Shown here: piece after piece, positions 35,017 through 42,494 of the stretch
Numbering within the stretch: the first letter of the stretch is position 1
Layout: every line of letters starts with the position of its first letter
NCBI GenBank assembly: GCA_030523645.1
Contig: JAUNIB010000001.1
Location: 1 to 64,000, forward strand
Direction of reading: 5' to 3'
Length of the DNA stretch: 64,000 nucleotides
DNA from: Selenomonadaceae bacterium
GTDB taxonomy: Bacteria > Bacillota > Negativicutes > Selenomonadales > Selenomonadaceae
Translations under genes and position numbers: made by a program
The notes under the pieces: generated by a model
The model's database searches: none
Told to the model about the DNA's origin: nothing
The model's input: only the letters and a program-made list of their open reading frames with translations

Positions 35017-36630
35017 ATGAGTAAGAGACTCTATATCCCTTGTGTTGTTATTGCTATGGTGATGTCTCTGGCATTGCCGGTCTTTGCCGCTGAGGCAGCC
35101 CCCGAGCCGCCGAAGCCGGAGCTGTTCGCTACCTGTTGGGCGCTGGTGCCGCCGGTAGTTGCCATTATATTGGCACTGGTCACGAAGGAAGTATACAGCT
35201 CGCTTTTCTTCGGTATTGTCTTCGGTGCCGTTCTGTACTCCAACGGCAGCTTTGAAGGAACTATCCTCCATGTCTTCAACGACGGATTTATCAAGGTGCT
35301 GACCGACCCATACAACATGGGTATCCTCATCTTCCTTGTCCTTCTCGGAGCAATCATCTCCCTTATGAACAGAGCCGGCGGCAGTGCTGCCTTCGGTCAC
35401 TGGGCAGAGAGACATATAAAGACCCGCATCGGGGCACAGCTCAGCACGGTATTCCTCGGAGTGCTCATCTTCGTTGATGACTACTTCAACTGCCTCACCG
35501 TCGGCAGTGTCATGCGCCCCATTACCGACCGCCACAACATCTCCCGGACAAAGCTGGCCTACCTCATCGACTCCACCGCCGCACCTATCTGCATCATCGC
35601 TCCGGTTTCCTCCTGGGCGGCAGCCGTCAGCGGCTTCGTCGAGGGTGAGGACGGATTTGCCCTCTTTGTTCAGGCGATACCCTACAACTTTTACGCAATT
35701 CTCACCATCATCACCATGATTGCCATCACGCTGCTAAAGGTAGACTTCGGCCCCATGGAGAAGATGGAAAAGCTGGCCATCGACGGCCATGTTACCGATG
35801 CACCCTGCGCCCTTTCCGTTCAGGATGAGGAAGAGGCGGCTGCCGAGGAAAACAAAGCCGGAATGATTGACCTCGTAGTACCCATCATCAGCGTTGTTGT
35901 ATGCTGTGTTACCGGCATGATTTACACCGGTGGATTTTTCTCCGGCACCGGCTTCGTCGAGTCCTTCAGCAAGTGCGATGCTTCCGTTGGTCTCTCCATC
36001 GGCAGCTTCTTCGGCTTCATCATCACCCTCGTCGCCTATCAGGCACGGCGGATTATCCCCTTCCGTGATGCCATGGACTGCCTCCTTACCGGCATCAATG
36101 CCATGGCTCCGGCTATCCTGATTCTCACTATGGCCTGGACGCTGAAGGCTATGACCGACGGTCTCGGCGCCAAGGAATTTGTCGCCGCTTCCATGGCTCT
36201 CGTAGCCGGAAACCTTGTGGCGCTCCTACCGGCCATTATCTTCCTTGTGGGCTGGTTCCTTGCTTTCTCCACCGGCACCAGCTGGGGTACCTTCGGTATC
36301 CTCATCCCCATCGTTGTTGCTGTATTCCAGACCACCAACCACGAGCTGATGATGATTTCCATCTCCGCCTGCATGGCCGGTGCCGTTTGCGGCGACCACT
36401 GCTCTCCTATATCCGACACCACCATCATGGCCTCGGCGGGAGCACAGTGCAATCATGTTGACCATGTAAACACCCAGCTTCCCTATGTAGTAGTCGTGGC
36501 TGCGGTATCTTTCGTATCCTACATCGTAGCCGGCTACACCCAGTCGGCCCTGCTGTCCTTGCCTATCTCCATCGCTCTTATGCTGCTGGCGATATTCATG
36601 CTGAAGCGGCTGAAGACGAAGGCTGATTGA
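35017..36630 (+). CDS. NhaC family Na+/H+ antiporter-like permease
   Basis: 537 residues with around twelve membrane spans. An N-terminal signal-like segment (YIPCVVIAMVMSLALPVFAA) precedes the core. Signature parts are ALVPPVVAIILALVTKEVY, IFVDDYFNCLTVGSVMRPI and FSTGTSWGTFGILIPIVVA, with CGDHCSPISDTTIMAS near the end. Family members exchange Na+ for H+ or carry amino acids or malate with lactate; substrate not assignable. AGGCAGG precedes ATG 35017. Confidence 0.92.
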   Translation: MSKRLYIPCVVIAMVMSLALPVFAAEAAPEPPKPELFATCWALVPPVVAIILALVTKEVYSSLFFGIVFGAVLYSNGSFEGTILHVFNDGFIKVLTDPYNMGILIFLVLLGAIISLMNRAGGSAAFGHWAERHIKTRIGAQLSTVFLGVLIFVDDYFNCLTVGSVMRPITDRHNISRTKLAYLIDSTAAPICIIAPVSSWAAAVSGFVEGEDGFALFVQAIPYNFYAILTIITMIAITLLKVDFGPMEKMEKLAIDGHVTDAPCALSVQDEEEAAAEENKAGMIDLVVPIISVVVCCVTGMIYTGGFFSGTGFVESFSKCDASVGLSIGSFFGFIITLVAYQARRIIPFRDAMDCLLTGINAMAPAILILTMAWTLKAMTDGLGAKEFVAASMALVAGNLVALLPAIIFLVGWFLAFSTGTSWGTFGILIPIVVAVFQTTNHELMMISISACMAGAVCGDHCSPISDTTIMASAGAQCNHVDHVNTQLPYVVVVAAVSFVSYIVAGYTQSALLSLPISIALMLLAIFMLKRLKTKAD

Positions 36631-36652
36631 AAATTATTGAATAAATGTGAAG

Positions 36653-36690
36653 AACGCTCCCACTCCCGGAAAGGGAGGGGAGCGTTTGCT
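36653..36690 (+). terminator. terminator after NhaC-like gene
   Basis: AACGCTCC (36653-36660) pairs with GGAGCGTT (36679-36686), with an inner CTCCC/GGGAG stem and T-rich tail. Confidence 0.75.
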
Positions 36691-36729
36691 ATATCAGCAG
36701 TATTTTGTGTGTTTTTTACAGTTGAAAGA

Positions 36730-36758
36730 TTGTCAGATTTTTATTGTGAGAATATAAT
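36730..36758 (+). promoter_or_regulatory. promoter of second fic gene
   Basis: -35 TTGTCA (36730-36735), 17-nt spacer, -10 TATAAT (36753-36758). TGTCAG (36731) and CTGACA (36763) flank it as an inverted pair, a possible operator. Confidence 0.75.
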
Positions 36759-36791
36759 AAAACTGACAGACTTATTTTGATGGGTGATATT

Positions 36792-37472
36792 ATGAAGGAA
36801 TACAGCGTAAATTATATAAATGATTTAATGGTAAGAATGGCGCATCATAGCACTGCAATTGAAGGGAATACCCTCTCGCAGGGAGAAACAAAAAGCATAC
36901 TTATTGACAATTATTTGCCAAGAGCCATGAATATGCGTGAACTGTATGAGGTGCTGAATTACAAGACATTCATACCTTTTCTGCTTGAATCTCTGGAACA
37001 GGAAAGAAGGATGGATATAGGCTTCATCAAGGAGGTTCACAGAATACTTTGCAACAATGCTATTGAGTCTGTCCCTGGAGAGTTTAAGGTGACTCAGAAT
37101 ATGGTAATCGGCGCAGACTTTACTCCGACTCCGCCATATATGGTCGGTACGAAATTGACAGATTGGCAGCTCAATCTTGAATTTATGCTGGCAAATGCCA
37201 AGACTGAAAAAGAAAAAGTAGAAGCCATCTGCCGACAGCATATCGAGTTTGAGTATATACATCCATTCCCTGATGGTAACGGCAGAGTTGGCCGTGCCCT
37301 GATGGTCTATACCTGTATGCTTTGCGATATGCCGCCAATAGTAATACCGGTAAAAGAAAAGGCGGAGTATATTAATTATCTGAATACAGAAAATATTAAT
37401 GGCTTCGTGGAATATTGCCTGAAAATACAGAAAGAAGAAATTGAAAGAGAAAATGCAGTCAATAACTGCTAA
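36792..37472 (+). CDS. Fic family AMP-transferase with N-terminal inhibitory motif
   Basis: 226 residues. The active loop HPFPDGNGRVGR is complete, in contrast to the Fic-like gene at 17.8 kb. An inhibitory motif S/TxxxE(G/N) occurs near the N-terminus as STAIEGN, so this is a class II Fic protein with a built-in inhibitor helix whose Glu blocks ATP. It would AMPylate or otherwise modify target hydroxyls when relieved. ATG 36792 has GGGTGAT upstream; ATG 36780 is an alternative without one. AT-rich, with own promoter and terminator: a stand-alone acquired gene. Confidence 0.92.
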   Translation: MKEYSVNYINDLMVRMAHHSTAIEGNTLSQGETKSILIDNYLPRAMNMRELYEVLNYKTFIPFLLESLEQERRMDIGFIKEVHRILCNNAIESVPGEFKVTQNMVIGADFTPTPPYMVGTKLTDWQLNLEFMLANAKTEKEKVEAICRQHIEFEYIHPFPDGNGRVGRALMVYTCMLCDMPPIVIPVKEKAEYINYLNTENINGFVEYCLKIQKEEIERENAVNNC

Positions 37473-37474
37473 AA

Positions 37475-37515
37475 AGAGGCTACCGCATAATCGAGTTTGT
37501 GCGGTAGCCTTTTAG
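37475..37515 (+). terminator. intrinsic terminator of second fic gene
   Basis: GGCTACCGCA (37478-37487) pairs with TGCGGTAGCC (37500-37509), flanked by A-run and T-run, so it could work in both directions. Confidence 0.9.
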
Positions 37516-37578
37516 TTTAATAATTACGATATCCTTTTGGGATATTGCGGTACTCGAAAATCGTAGCGCGGATTTATA

Positions 37579-37658
37579 TTGAAATATCTGCACTTTTTCA
37601 AGTAAAACATATTGAAATATCTGCATTTTTTGCATCTCGCAATGTTGAAATATCTGCA
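37579..37658. repeat. three 33-bp-spaced direct repeats before AAA ATPase gene
   Basis: TTGAAATATCTGCA begins at 37579, 37612 and 37645, exactly 33 bp apart, with unrelated 19-bp spacers. Three turns of DNA separate each copy, placing all on one face. The third copy's TTGAAA serves as -35 of a promoter. Confidence 0.9.
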
Positions 37659-37673
37659 CTACGATGATAATAT
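37645..37673 (+). promoter_or_regulatory. promoter overlapping the third repeat
   Basis: -35 TTGAAA (37645-37650), 17-nt spacer, -10 TAATAT (37668-37673), 20 nt before the ATG. The repeats therefore probably control the ATPase gene. Confidence 0.6.
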
Positions 37674-37692
37674 AGCGTTTGGAGGTGGGCTT

Positions 37693-39048
37693 ATGTTCAG
37701 GCGAAAAGCGTATGACAGACTTCTTGAGTGGAAAGAAAAATATGGGAGAAAGTATGCAGCTCTGCTGCAAGGTGCGCGACGAGTCGGCAAGAGCACTATA
37801 GCAGAAGCCTTTGCTCGTCAGGAATTTAGGTCATATATACTTGTTGATTTTTCAACTGCTTCGGCAGAATTGATGGAATTGTTTGACGATATTGGAAACA
37901 TAGACCTCTTCTTTCGTCGCCTCCAAGCTGTGATTGGATGTACGCTGTATACTGGAGAGTCGGTAATAGTATTTGATGAGATACAGTTCTGCCCGAAGGC
38001 TCGTCAGGCTATAAAGCATCTGGTTCGGGATGGGCGGTATTTCTACATAGAAACAGGTTCTCTTATCAGCATAAAGAAGAATGTCAAGGATATACTAATA
38101 CCTTCTGAGGAGCATCGGATTGATGTACTGCCGATGGATTACGAAGAGTTTATGTGGGCAACTGGCAGCGGTAGTATGGACTTGTTTCGTCAGTTTGTTG
38201 AGACAGGACACCCTCTGGGAGCGGGTGTCAATCGCACGCTAATGCGCAACTATCGTATATACATGGCAGTAGGCGGTATGCCTCAGGCGGTAGAAGCATA
38301 TGTGGATGGCAAGAACTTTGCCGAAATAGATGAAGTGAAGAGGGAAATAATAGAGCTGTACAAAAATGACTTCCGAAAGATAGATCCAAGCGGCAGGATA
38401 TCAGCATTGTTTGAAGCTATACCGAGTCAGTTGGCAATGGGAAGAAAGCGCTTTGGCATGTCAACAGTGTTAAACAAAAGAATAACCTCAAAGGACGAGG
38501 AGCTGTTGTTTGACCTTTTGGATTCAAAAACGGTGTTGGCTTGCTACGATACATCCGAGCCGGGTGTTGGTTTAGCACAGGCAAAGAAACTGAATTCTTT
38601 TAAGCTTTATCTGGCAGACACCGGACTTTTTATCACGCTCATGCTATCTCTTGATGGCGGATTTGAAAACGAGATATACGCAAAAATGCTGAGCGATAAG
38701 CTTGAAGCCAATCTGGGCTATCTCTACGAGAATGCTATTGCACAGGCTATTACAGCGGCGGGAAAAAATCTATACTATCATTCATGGCGAAAGAAGGATA
38801 GTACGCACTCTTATGAAATAGACTTCCTGCTGCTGCAAAAGAATAAGGTCATACCTGTAGAAGTAAAATCTTCCAGTGTCCGTAATCATAAATCTATAGA
38901 CGCCTTTTGTGAGAAATATGAGAAGGTTGTTGGCAGACGGTGGCTCCTGTCACAGAAGGATATTGCAAAAGAGGGAATGACAGAACTTTGGCCGTTGTAC
39001 CTAGCTCCAGCATTGCTCGGGCAGATTGTGGGACAAGTTGTAATATAA
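37693..39048 (+). CDS. AAA ATPase with DUF4143-type nuclease-like C-terminus
   Basis: 451 residues. Walker A is LLQGARRVGKST, Walker B FDEIQFC and a sensor-like IETGSLISI follows. The C-terminal part (YEIDFLLLQ with VIPVEVKSS) shows the D...ExK pattern of PD-(D/E)XK-type DUF4143 domains. These archaeal/bacterial ATPases are widespread, AT-rich, mobile-looking genes with no settled function; nucleic-acid cleavage is possible. ATG 37693 has GGAGGT upstream; the frame extends back to 37612 into the repeats. Confidence 0.9.
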   Translation: MFRRKAYDRLLEWKEKYGRKYAALLQGARRVGKSTIAEAFARQEFRSYILVDFSTASAELMELFDDIGNIDLFFRRLQAVIGCTLYTGESVIVFDEIQFCPKARQAIKHLVRDGRYFYIETGSLISIKKNVKDILIPSEEHRIDVLPMDYEEFMWATGSGSMDLFRQFVETGHPLGAGVNRTLMRNYRIYMAVGGMPQAVEAYVDGKNFAEIDEVKREIIELYKNDFRKIDPSGRISALFEAIPSQLAMGRKRFGMSTVLNKRITSKDEELLFDLLDSKTVLACYDTSEPGVGLAQAKKLNSFKLYLADTGLFITLMLSLDGGFENEIYAKMLSDKLEANLGYLYENAIAQAITAAGKNLYYHSWRKKDSTHSYEIDFLLLQKNKVIPVEVKSSSVRNHKSIDAFCEKYEKVVGRRWLLSQKDIAKEGMTELWPLYLAPALLGQIVGQVVI

Positions 39049-39196
39049 TTAAGGGGAATATTAATAAAATTAGACGAGTATTGTTAATGTGAAGAAAGGG
39101 TGTTTAGAATGACATGTGACGATATAAAGGCTTTTTGCGTGAAGACGGAAAATCATTGGATGAGATATTGAAGAATTCTAGCGTTGTATTTTGTGA

Positions 39197-39364
39197 AACG
39201 TTTTCCTCGCTGTAGAGAAAACTGCCATGGCGGCTGAACAGGTTACCAAATACATCAACAGGATGAGGGTGTCGATGCTTGCCTAGGCGTTTCGTGGACA
39301 GCTCGGCATCAACGATTTCACGGATGAAAGCTGCAAGGAGTTGCTGAAGGAAATTCTGGACTAG
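39197..39364 (+). pseudogene. relic of type I restriction specificity subunit (hsdS) C-terminus
   Basis: One frame reads AEQVTKYINRMRVSMLA, a TAG stop, then AFRGQLGINDFTDESCKELL and KEILD before TAG. The second part closely resembles the usual HsdS end (KAFRGELGTNDPxEESA then ELLKEIL). With an internal stop and no N-terminal domains it is a decayed remnant. The 39049-39196 stretch before it is non-coding debris with one short open piece from ATG 39109. Confidence 0.6.
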
Positions 39365-39420
39365 CTACATTCGTTGAAGGAGTGTGTTTCATCATCTAAA
39401 CTGAATAGAAGCTATAAGCA

Positions 39421-39448
39421 AAAAGCCGTCCCAACCGGGACGGCTTTT
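39421..39448. terminator. bidirectional terminator
   Basis: GCCGTCCC (39425-39432) pairs with GGGACGGC (39437-39444), bracketed by AAAA and TTTT, between the hsdS relic and minus-strand small frames. Confidence 0.88.
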
Positions 39449-39452
39449 CATA

Positions 39453-39605
39453 TCAAATTCCAGACTGTATTGCTGGATTCTTTTTCGCTGCGCCAACCAG
39501 CAGCTTCTCATATCTCTGCTTTATATAGTATTTGTAAAATCGCTTTTGCTCCGCGGTCAGATATTCTTCAGTAGCTATAGGGGAATCTATACCATTTATA
39601 AATAT
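39453..39605 (-). pseudogene. out-of-frame continuation of the small upstream gene
   Basis: A 50-codon open frame without ATG, reading ATEEYLTAEQKRFYKYY and then IKQRYEKLLVGAAKK. It overlaps the end of the 68-residue gene by 10 nt in another frame, so a single indel near 39600 could have split one ancestral gene of about 115 codons. Confidence 0.35.
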
Positions 39606-39802
39606 TTATCGCGCAGATACTGAGCGTGTTCGTGAGAAATACAGCCTTCACTTATTTCGGCCCAGTTAATACTTCCATATAGCTCTCCCCACAAGCAATC
39701 CAGCAGGGAGGATTTTTCTTTCAGACCCTTTTTATATGCATCCAGATCATGCTGGAGGTACTCCGGCAGACCGTATTCCCATGAGCGTTCTATGATGTCC
39801 AT
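39596..39802 (-). CDS. small conserved-looking hypothetical protein
   Basis: 68 residues starting MDIIERSWEYGLPEYLQHDL, with SLLDCLWGELYGSINWAEI and an end HEHAQYLRDKYL. AAGGTGGTG precedes ATG 39802 on the minus strand. I recall similar short proteins in mobile parts of Firmicute genomes, but assign no function. It may be the intact front part of a frameshifted gene. Confidence 0.6.
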   Translation of the reverse strand: MDIIERSWEYGLPEYLQHDLDAYKKGLKEKSSLLDCLWGELYGSINWAEISEGCISHEHAQYLRDKYL

Positions 39803-39898
39803 GAACAACACCACCTTTTTACGGATTATACGTCGCTGTACAGAAATAGTCAATTGCCGGGTACTTGAGATAAATAGTAATTAGTAGGAAATATTTTC

Positions 39899-39927
39899 TT
39901 TACATCCCTGTCCTGTAGCCTTATAAT
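39899..39927 (+). promoter_or_regulatory. promoter of RNase J gene
   Basis: -35 TTTACA (39899-39904), 17-nt spacer, -10 TATAAT (39922-39927), giving a leader of nearly 190 nt before the TTG start. Confidence 0.8.
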
Positions 39928-39933
39928 AAAGGC

Positions 39934-40122
39934 GATAGTGATTTGTACGGCAGACATTATAAATCCGCTATGCAGAAAGGTTGGCTCGGAATATGCGCCT
40001 TTCCTGCCGGCGGAGTCATGATTCACCCGTGAGGGCGCTGTTTTTGTGTTCAATTTCGGCGGCAGTATGGGGGATTATTTTCATTTGTCTCGACAATCAT
40101 TACAGAAAACGGAGGTGTAATT
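39934..40122 (+). promoter_or_regulatory. structured 5' leader of RNase J mRNA
   Basis: GAAAGG (39975-39980) can pair with CCTTTC (39998-40003). This overlaps GCGCC (39995-39999), which can instead pair with GGCGC (40034-40038) followed by TGTTTTT. The two stems exclude each other, like an antiterminator/terminator switch. No known riboswitch consensus is seen; feedback by RNase J itself is conceivable. Confidence 0.45.
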
Positions 40123-41784
40123 TTGGCAAAACAATCGAAGCTGCAGATAATTCCCCTTGGCGGTCTGGGAGAAATCGGCAAAAATATGACCGTCATCCGC
40201 TATGACGATGAAATGATACTCATTGATGCTGGTCTGATGTTCCCGGATGAGGACATGCTGGGTATAGACCTGGTCATTCCCGATATAACATATCTGGTAG
40301 AAAATCAGGACAAACTGAAGGCAATCTTCCTGACCCACGGTCACGAGGACCATATCGGTGCGCTGCCCTATGTACTGAAGCAGCTTAGCGTTCCGGTGTA
40401 CGGTACCCGTCTGACCCTTGGTATCCTTGAGGGCCGTCTGAAGGAAAACGGAGTAGACAGCGGCAATCTGAAAGCCATCTCAGCCGGTGAGAGTGTAAAT
40501 GCCGGCTGCTTCAATGTAGGCTTTATCCGGGTCAACCACAGTATTCCCGATGCTGTCGGCTTCGCCATTAAGACCCCGCTGGGAATGATTGTCCACACCG
40601 GAGACTTCAAGCTGGACTACACACCCATTGACGGAAACATGACCGACTTCCGCCGCTTCTCCGACCTGGGCAACAAGGGCGTACTGGTCATGATGGCCGA
40701 CAGTACCAATGCTGAGCGCGATGGCCATACCCCCAGTGAGAAGACCGTAGGCGCTGCCTTTGAAAAGGCTTTCCACAATGCCCGGAAGCGAATCATCGTC
40801 GCTACTTTCTCCTCGAATGTTCACCGCATTCAGCAGGTTATTGATACAGCTGTGGCCCACAAGCGCAAGGTGGCAGTCCTCGGCCGCAGCATGGTAAATG
40901 TCGTCGGTATCTCTCTGGAGCTGGGCTACATCAACGCCCCGGAGGGAACTATCATCGACATAGATGAAATCAACCGGTACACTCCGGAGCAGCTGGTCAT
41001 CGTCACCACCGGCAGTCAGGGCGAGCCGATGTCGGCTCTCACCCGCATGGCCAACAGCGACCACCGGAAGGTCACCATCGACCCGGGCGATACCATCGTC
41101 ATTTCGGCCAGCCCCATTCCCGGCAACGAGAAGCTGGTCTCCCGCACCATCGACAATCTGATGAAGCTGGGTGCCAATGTCATCTACGGCAAGGCCGAGG
41201 GTGTCCATGTATCCGGTCACGCCAGTCAGGAAGAACTGAAGCTCATGCACAACCTTGTGCGGCCCAAGTACTTCATCCCTGTTCACGGCGAGTATCGTCA
41301 CCTTGTCACTCATGCCAAGCTGGCTCAGTCCCTCGGCATGCCCAAGGAAAATGTATTTATCGGCGAGAACGGCCAGATTATCGAGTTTACGCAGGACGGA
41401 GCAGGATTCGGCGGCAAGGTAACAGCCGGCCGGGTTCTCATTGACGGCCTCGGCGTCGGCGATGTAGGCAATATCGTCCTTCGTGACCGCCGCCAGCTTT
41501 CTCAGGACGGCATCATCATCGTGGTGCTGACTATGGACGGTGAGACCGGAGAGGTAGTAGCCGGTCCGGACATCGTATCCAGAGGCTTCGTCTATGTCCG
41601 CGAGTCCGAGGAGCTGATGGAGGAAGCCAGAGTCCGGGTAGAGACAGCCCTCGACCGCTGCCTCGACGGACGGAATGTAGAGTGGTCGGCTATCAAGTCC
41701 GGCATCCGTGATGCCCTCAGCCGCTACCTGTACGAGAAGACCCGCCGTCGTCCCATGATACTGCCTATCATCATGGAAGTCTGA
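40123..41784 (+). CDS. rnjA: ribonuclease J
   Basis: 553 residues. A metallo-beta-lactamase domain with HGHEDHIGALPY (zinc ligands), HSIPDAVGFAI and HTGDFKLDYTP, a beta-CASP insert, then ASGHASQEELKLMHNL and PVHGEYRHL, and a C-terminal domain. It is a 5'-3' exonuclease and endonuclease in mRNA and rRNA processing. TTG 40123 has GGAGGTG 5 nt upstream. Whether it is the J1 or J2 paralogue cannot be told. Confidence 0.96.
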   Translation: MAKQSKLQIIPLGGLGEIGKNMTVIRYDDEMILIDAGLMFPDEDMLGIDLVIPDITYLVENQDKLKAIFLTHGHEDHIGALPYVLKQLSVPVYGTRLTLGILEGRLKENGVDSGNLKAISAGESVNAGCFNVGFIRVNHSIPDAVGFAIKTPLGMIVHTGDFKLDYTPIDGNMTDFRRFSDLGNKGVLVMMADSTNAERDGHTPSEKTVGAAFEKAFHNARKRIIVATFSSNVHRIQQVIDTAVAHKRKVAVLGRSMVNVVGISLELGYINAPEGTIIDIDEINRYTPEQLVIVTTGSQGEPMSALTRMANSDHRKVTIDPGDTIVISASPIPGNEKLVSRTIDNLMKLGANVIYGKAEGVHVSGHASQEELKLMHNLVRPKYFIPVHGEYRHLVTHAKLAQSLGMPKENVFIGENGQIIEFTQDGAGFGGKVTAGRVLIDGLGVGDVGNIVLRDRRQLSQDGIIIVVLTMDGETGEVVAGPDIVSRGFVYVRESEELMEEARVRVETALDRCLDGRNVEWSAIKSGIRDALSRYLYEKTRRRPMILPIIMEV

Positions 41785-41797
41785 GAATAAGAAATAG

Positions 41798-41846
41798 AAA
41801 ATGGCTATGGAAAATGAACTTTCATCTTCCATAGCCATTTTATTTT
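41798..41846. terminator. shared terminator between rnjA and marR
   Basis: AAAATGGCTATGGAA (41798-41812) pairs perfectly with TTCCATAGCCATTTT (41827-41841); it can end both converging transcripts. Confidence 0.92.
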
Positions 41847-41863
41847 GTCGTATCTGGTGTGTC

Positions 41864-42307
41864 TTATTCCTTCTCCGCAATCAGCTCCACCGAACTGTTG
41901 AACTGATGGAAGGAAGCATACAGACTCTGCTGCTCCTCCGGAGACAGCTTATCAAGCCGCGTGAGGAAAAGGCTGCTCATATTGGAGAAGAATTCCTTTA
42001 TCACATTCATGCCCTTCTCCGTGAGCTTTATCTCGCTGTAGCGGCGGTCGCTGTCCTTTGAGGAGCGGCTTATGCAGCCGGCCGCCTCCAGACGGCTGAT
42101 GATGACGGTCATCTGCTGCTTCTTTATCTGCAGCGACTCGGAAAGCTCGTGGATAGTCACGGGGTAGGTCTCATTTGACAAATCCATGAGGATGGCGAAC
42201 TGATTCAACGGAAGGGGCAGCTTCTGCTTGCGGAAAAAATTATAGTGTATGCTCCAGATAGACGCCATGAACTCTTTGGCTATCTCATCACGATTCATCT
42301 GTGTCAT
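41864..42307 (-). CDS. MarR family transcriptional regulator
   Basis: 147 residues with a winged helix: TIHELSESLQIKKQQMTVII forms the HTH, and SRSSKDSDRRYSEIKLTEKG the wing with the conserved D-x-R. GGAGGGTGA precedes ATG 42307. It is divergent from the ECF transporter operon and may control it and itself through the two palindromes between them. The ligand is unknown. Confidence 0.93.
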   Translation of the reverse strand: MTQMNRDEIAKEFMASIWSIHYNFFRKQKLPLPLNQFAILMDLSNETYPVTIHELSESLQIKKQQMTVIISRLEAAGCISRSSKDSDRRYSEIKLTEKGMNVIKEFFSNMSSLFLTRLDKLSPEEQQSLYASFHQFNSSVELIAEKE

Positions 42308-42364
42308 ACTTCACCCTCCATTGTCTTTAATCGTTGATACCATTCTACACTATCATCCCCCGTC

Positions 42365-42382
42365 AGTAAATATCTATTTACT
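42365..42382. promoter_or_regulatory. MarR-type operator palindrome
   Basis: AGTAAATA-TC-TATTTACT: perfect 8-bp arms 58 nt upstream of the marR start, a typical place for autoregulation. Confidence 0.65.
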
Positions 42383-42443
42383 ACCAAGGTAAAGGAATGG
42401 CGTGGTATCTGAGACGGCGGAACATATCGCCAGCAAAATTGCG

Positions 42444-42473
42444 TTGCAATTCCCTTAACAAATGCTGTATAAT
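42444..42473 (+). promoter_or_regulatory. promoter of ecfA1 operon
   Basis: -35 TTGCAA (42444-42449), 18-nt spacer, -10 TATAAT (42468-42473). Confidence 0.75.
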
Positions 42474-42487
42474 ACCTTAGTTAAGGT
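42474..42487. promoter_or_regulatory. second palindrome directly after the ecf -10 box
   Basis: ACCTTA-GT-TAAGGT covers the likely RNA start of the ecf operon. A repressor here would block it; its AAGG may also be the ribosome binding site of GTG 42495. Confidence 0.5.
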
Positions 42488-42494
42488 TTTTTTA

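Noticed and set aside
37579-37658. CRISPR-like array
   Set aside because: Only three 14-bp units with 19-bp spacers, no cas genes and overlap with a promoter.
39374-39574. 66-codon plus-strand ORF
   Set aside because: It runs straight through a terminator hairpin, and the opposite strand has a better protein-like frame.
39850-40053. 67-codon minus-strand ORF
   Set aside because: It overlaps the rnjA promoter and leader; no ribosome binding site and random-looking translation.
39934-40122. Named riboswitch in the RNase J leader
   Set aside because: No consensus of T-box, SAM, TPP, cobalamin or other class could be matched, so only structure is claimed.
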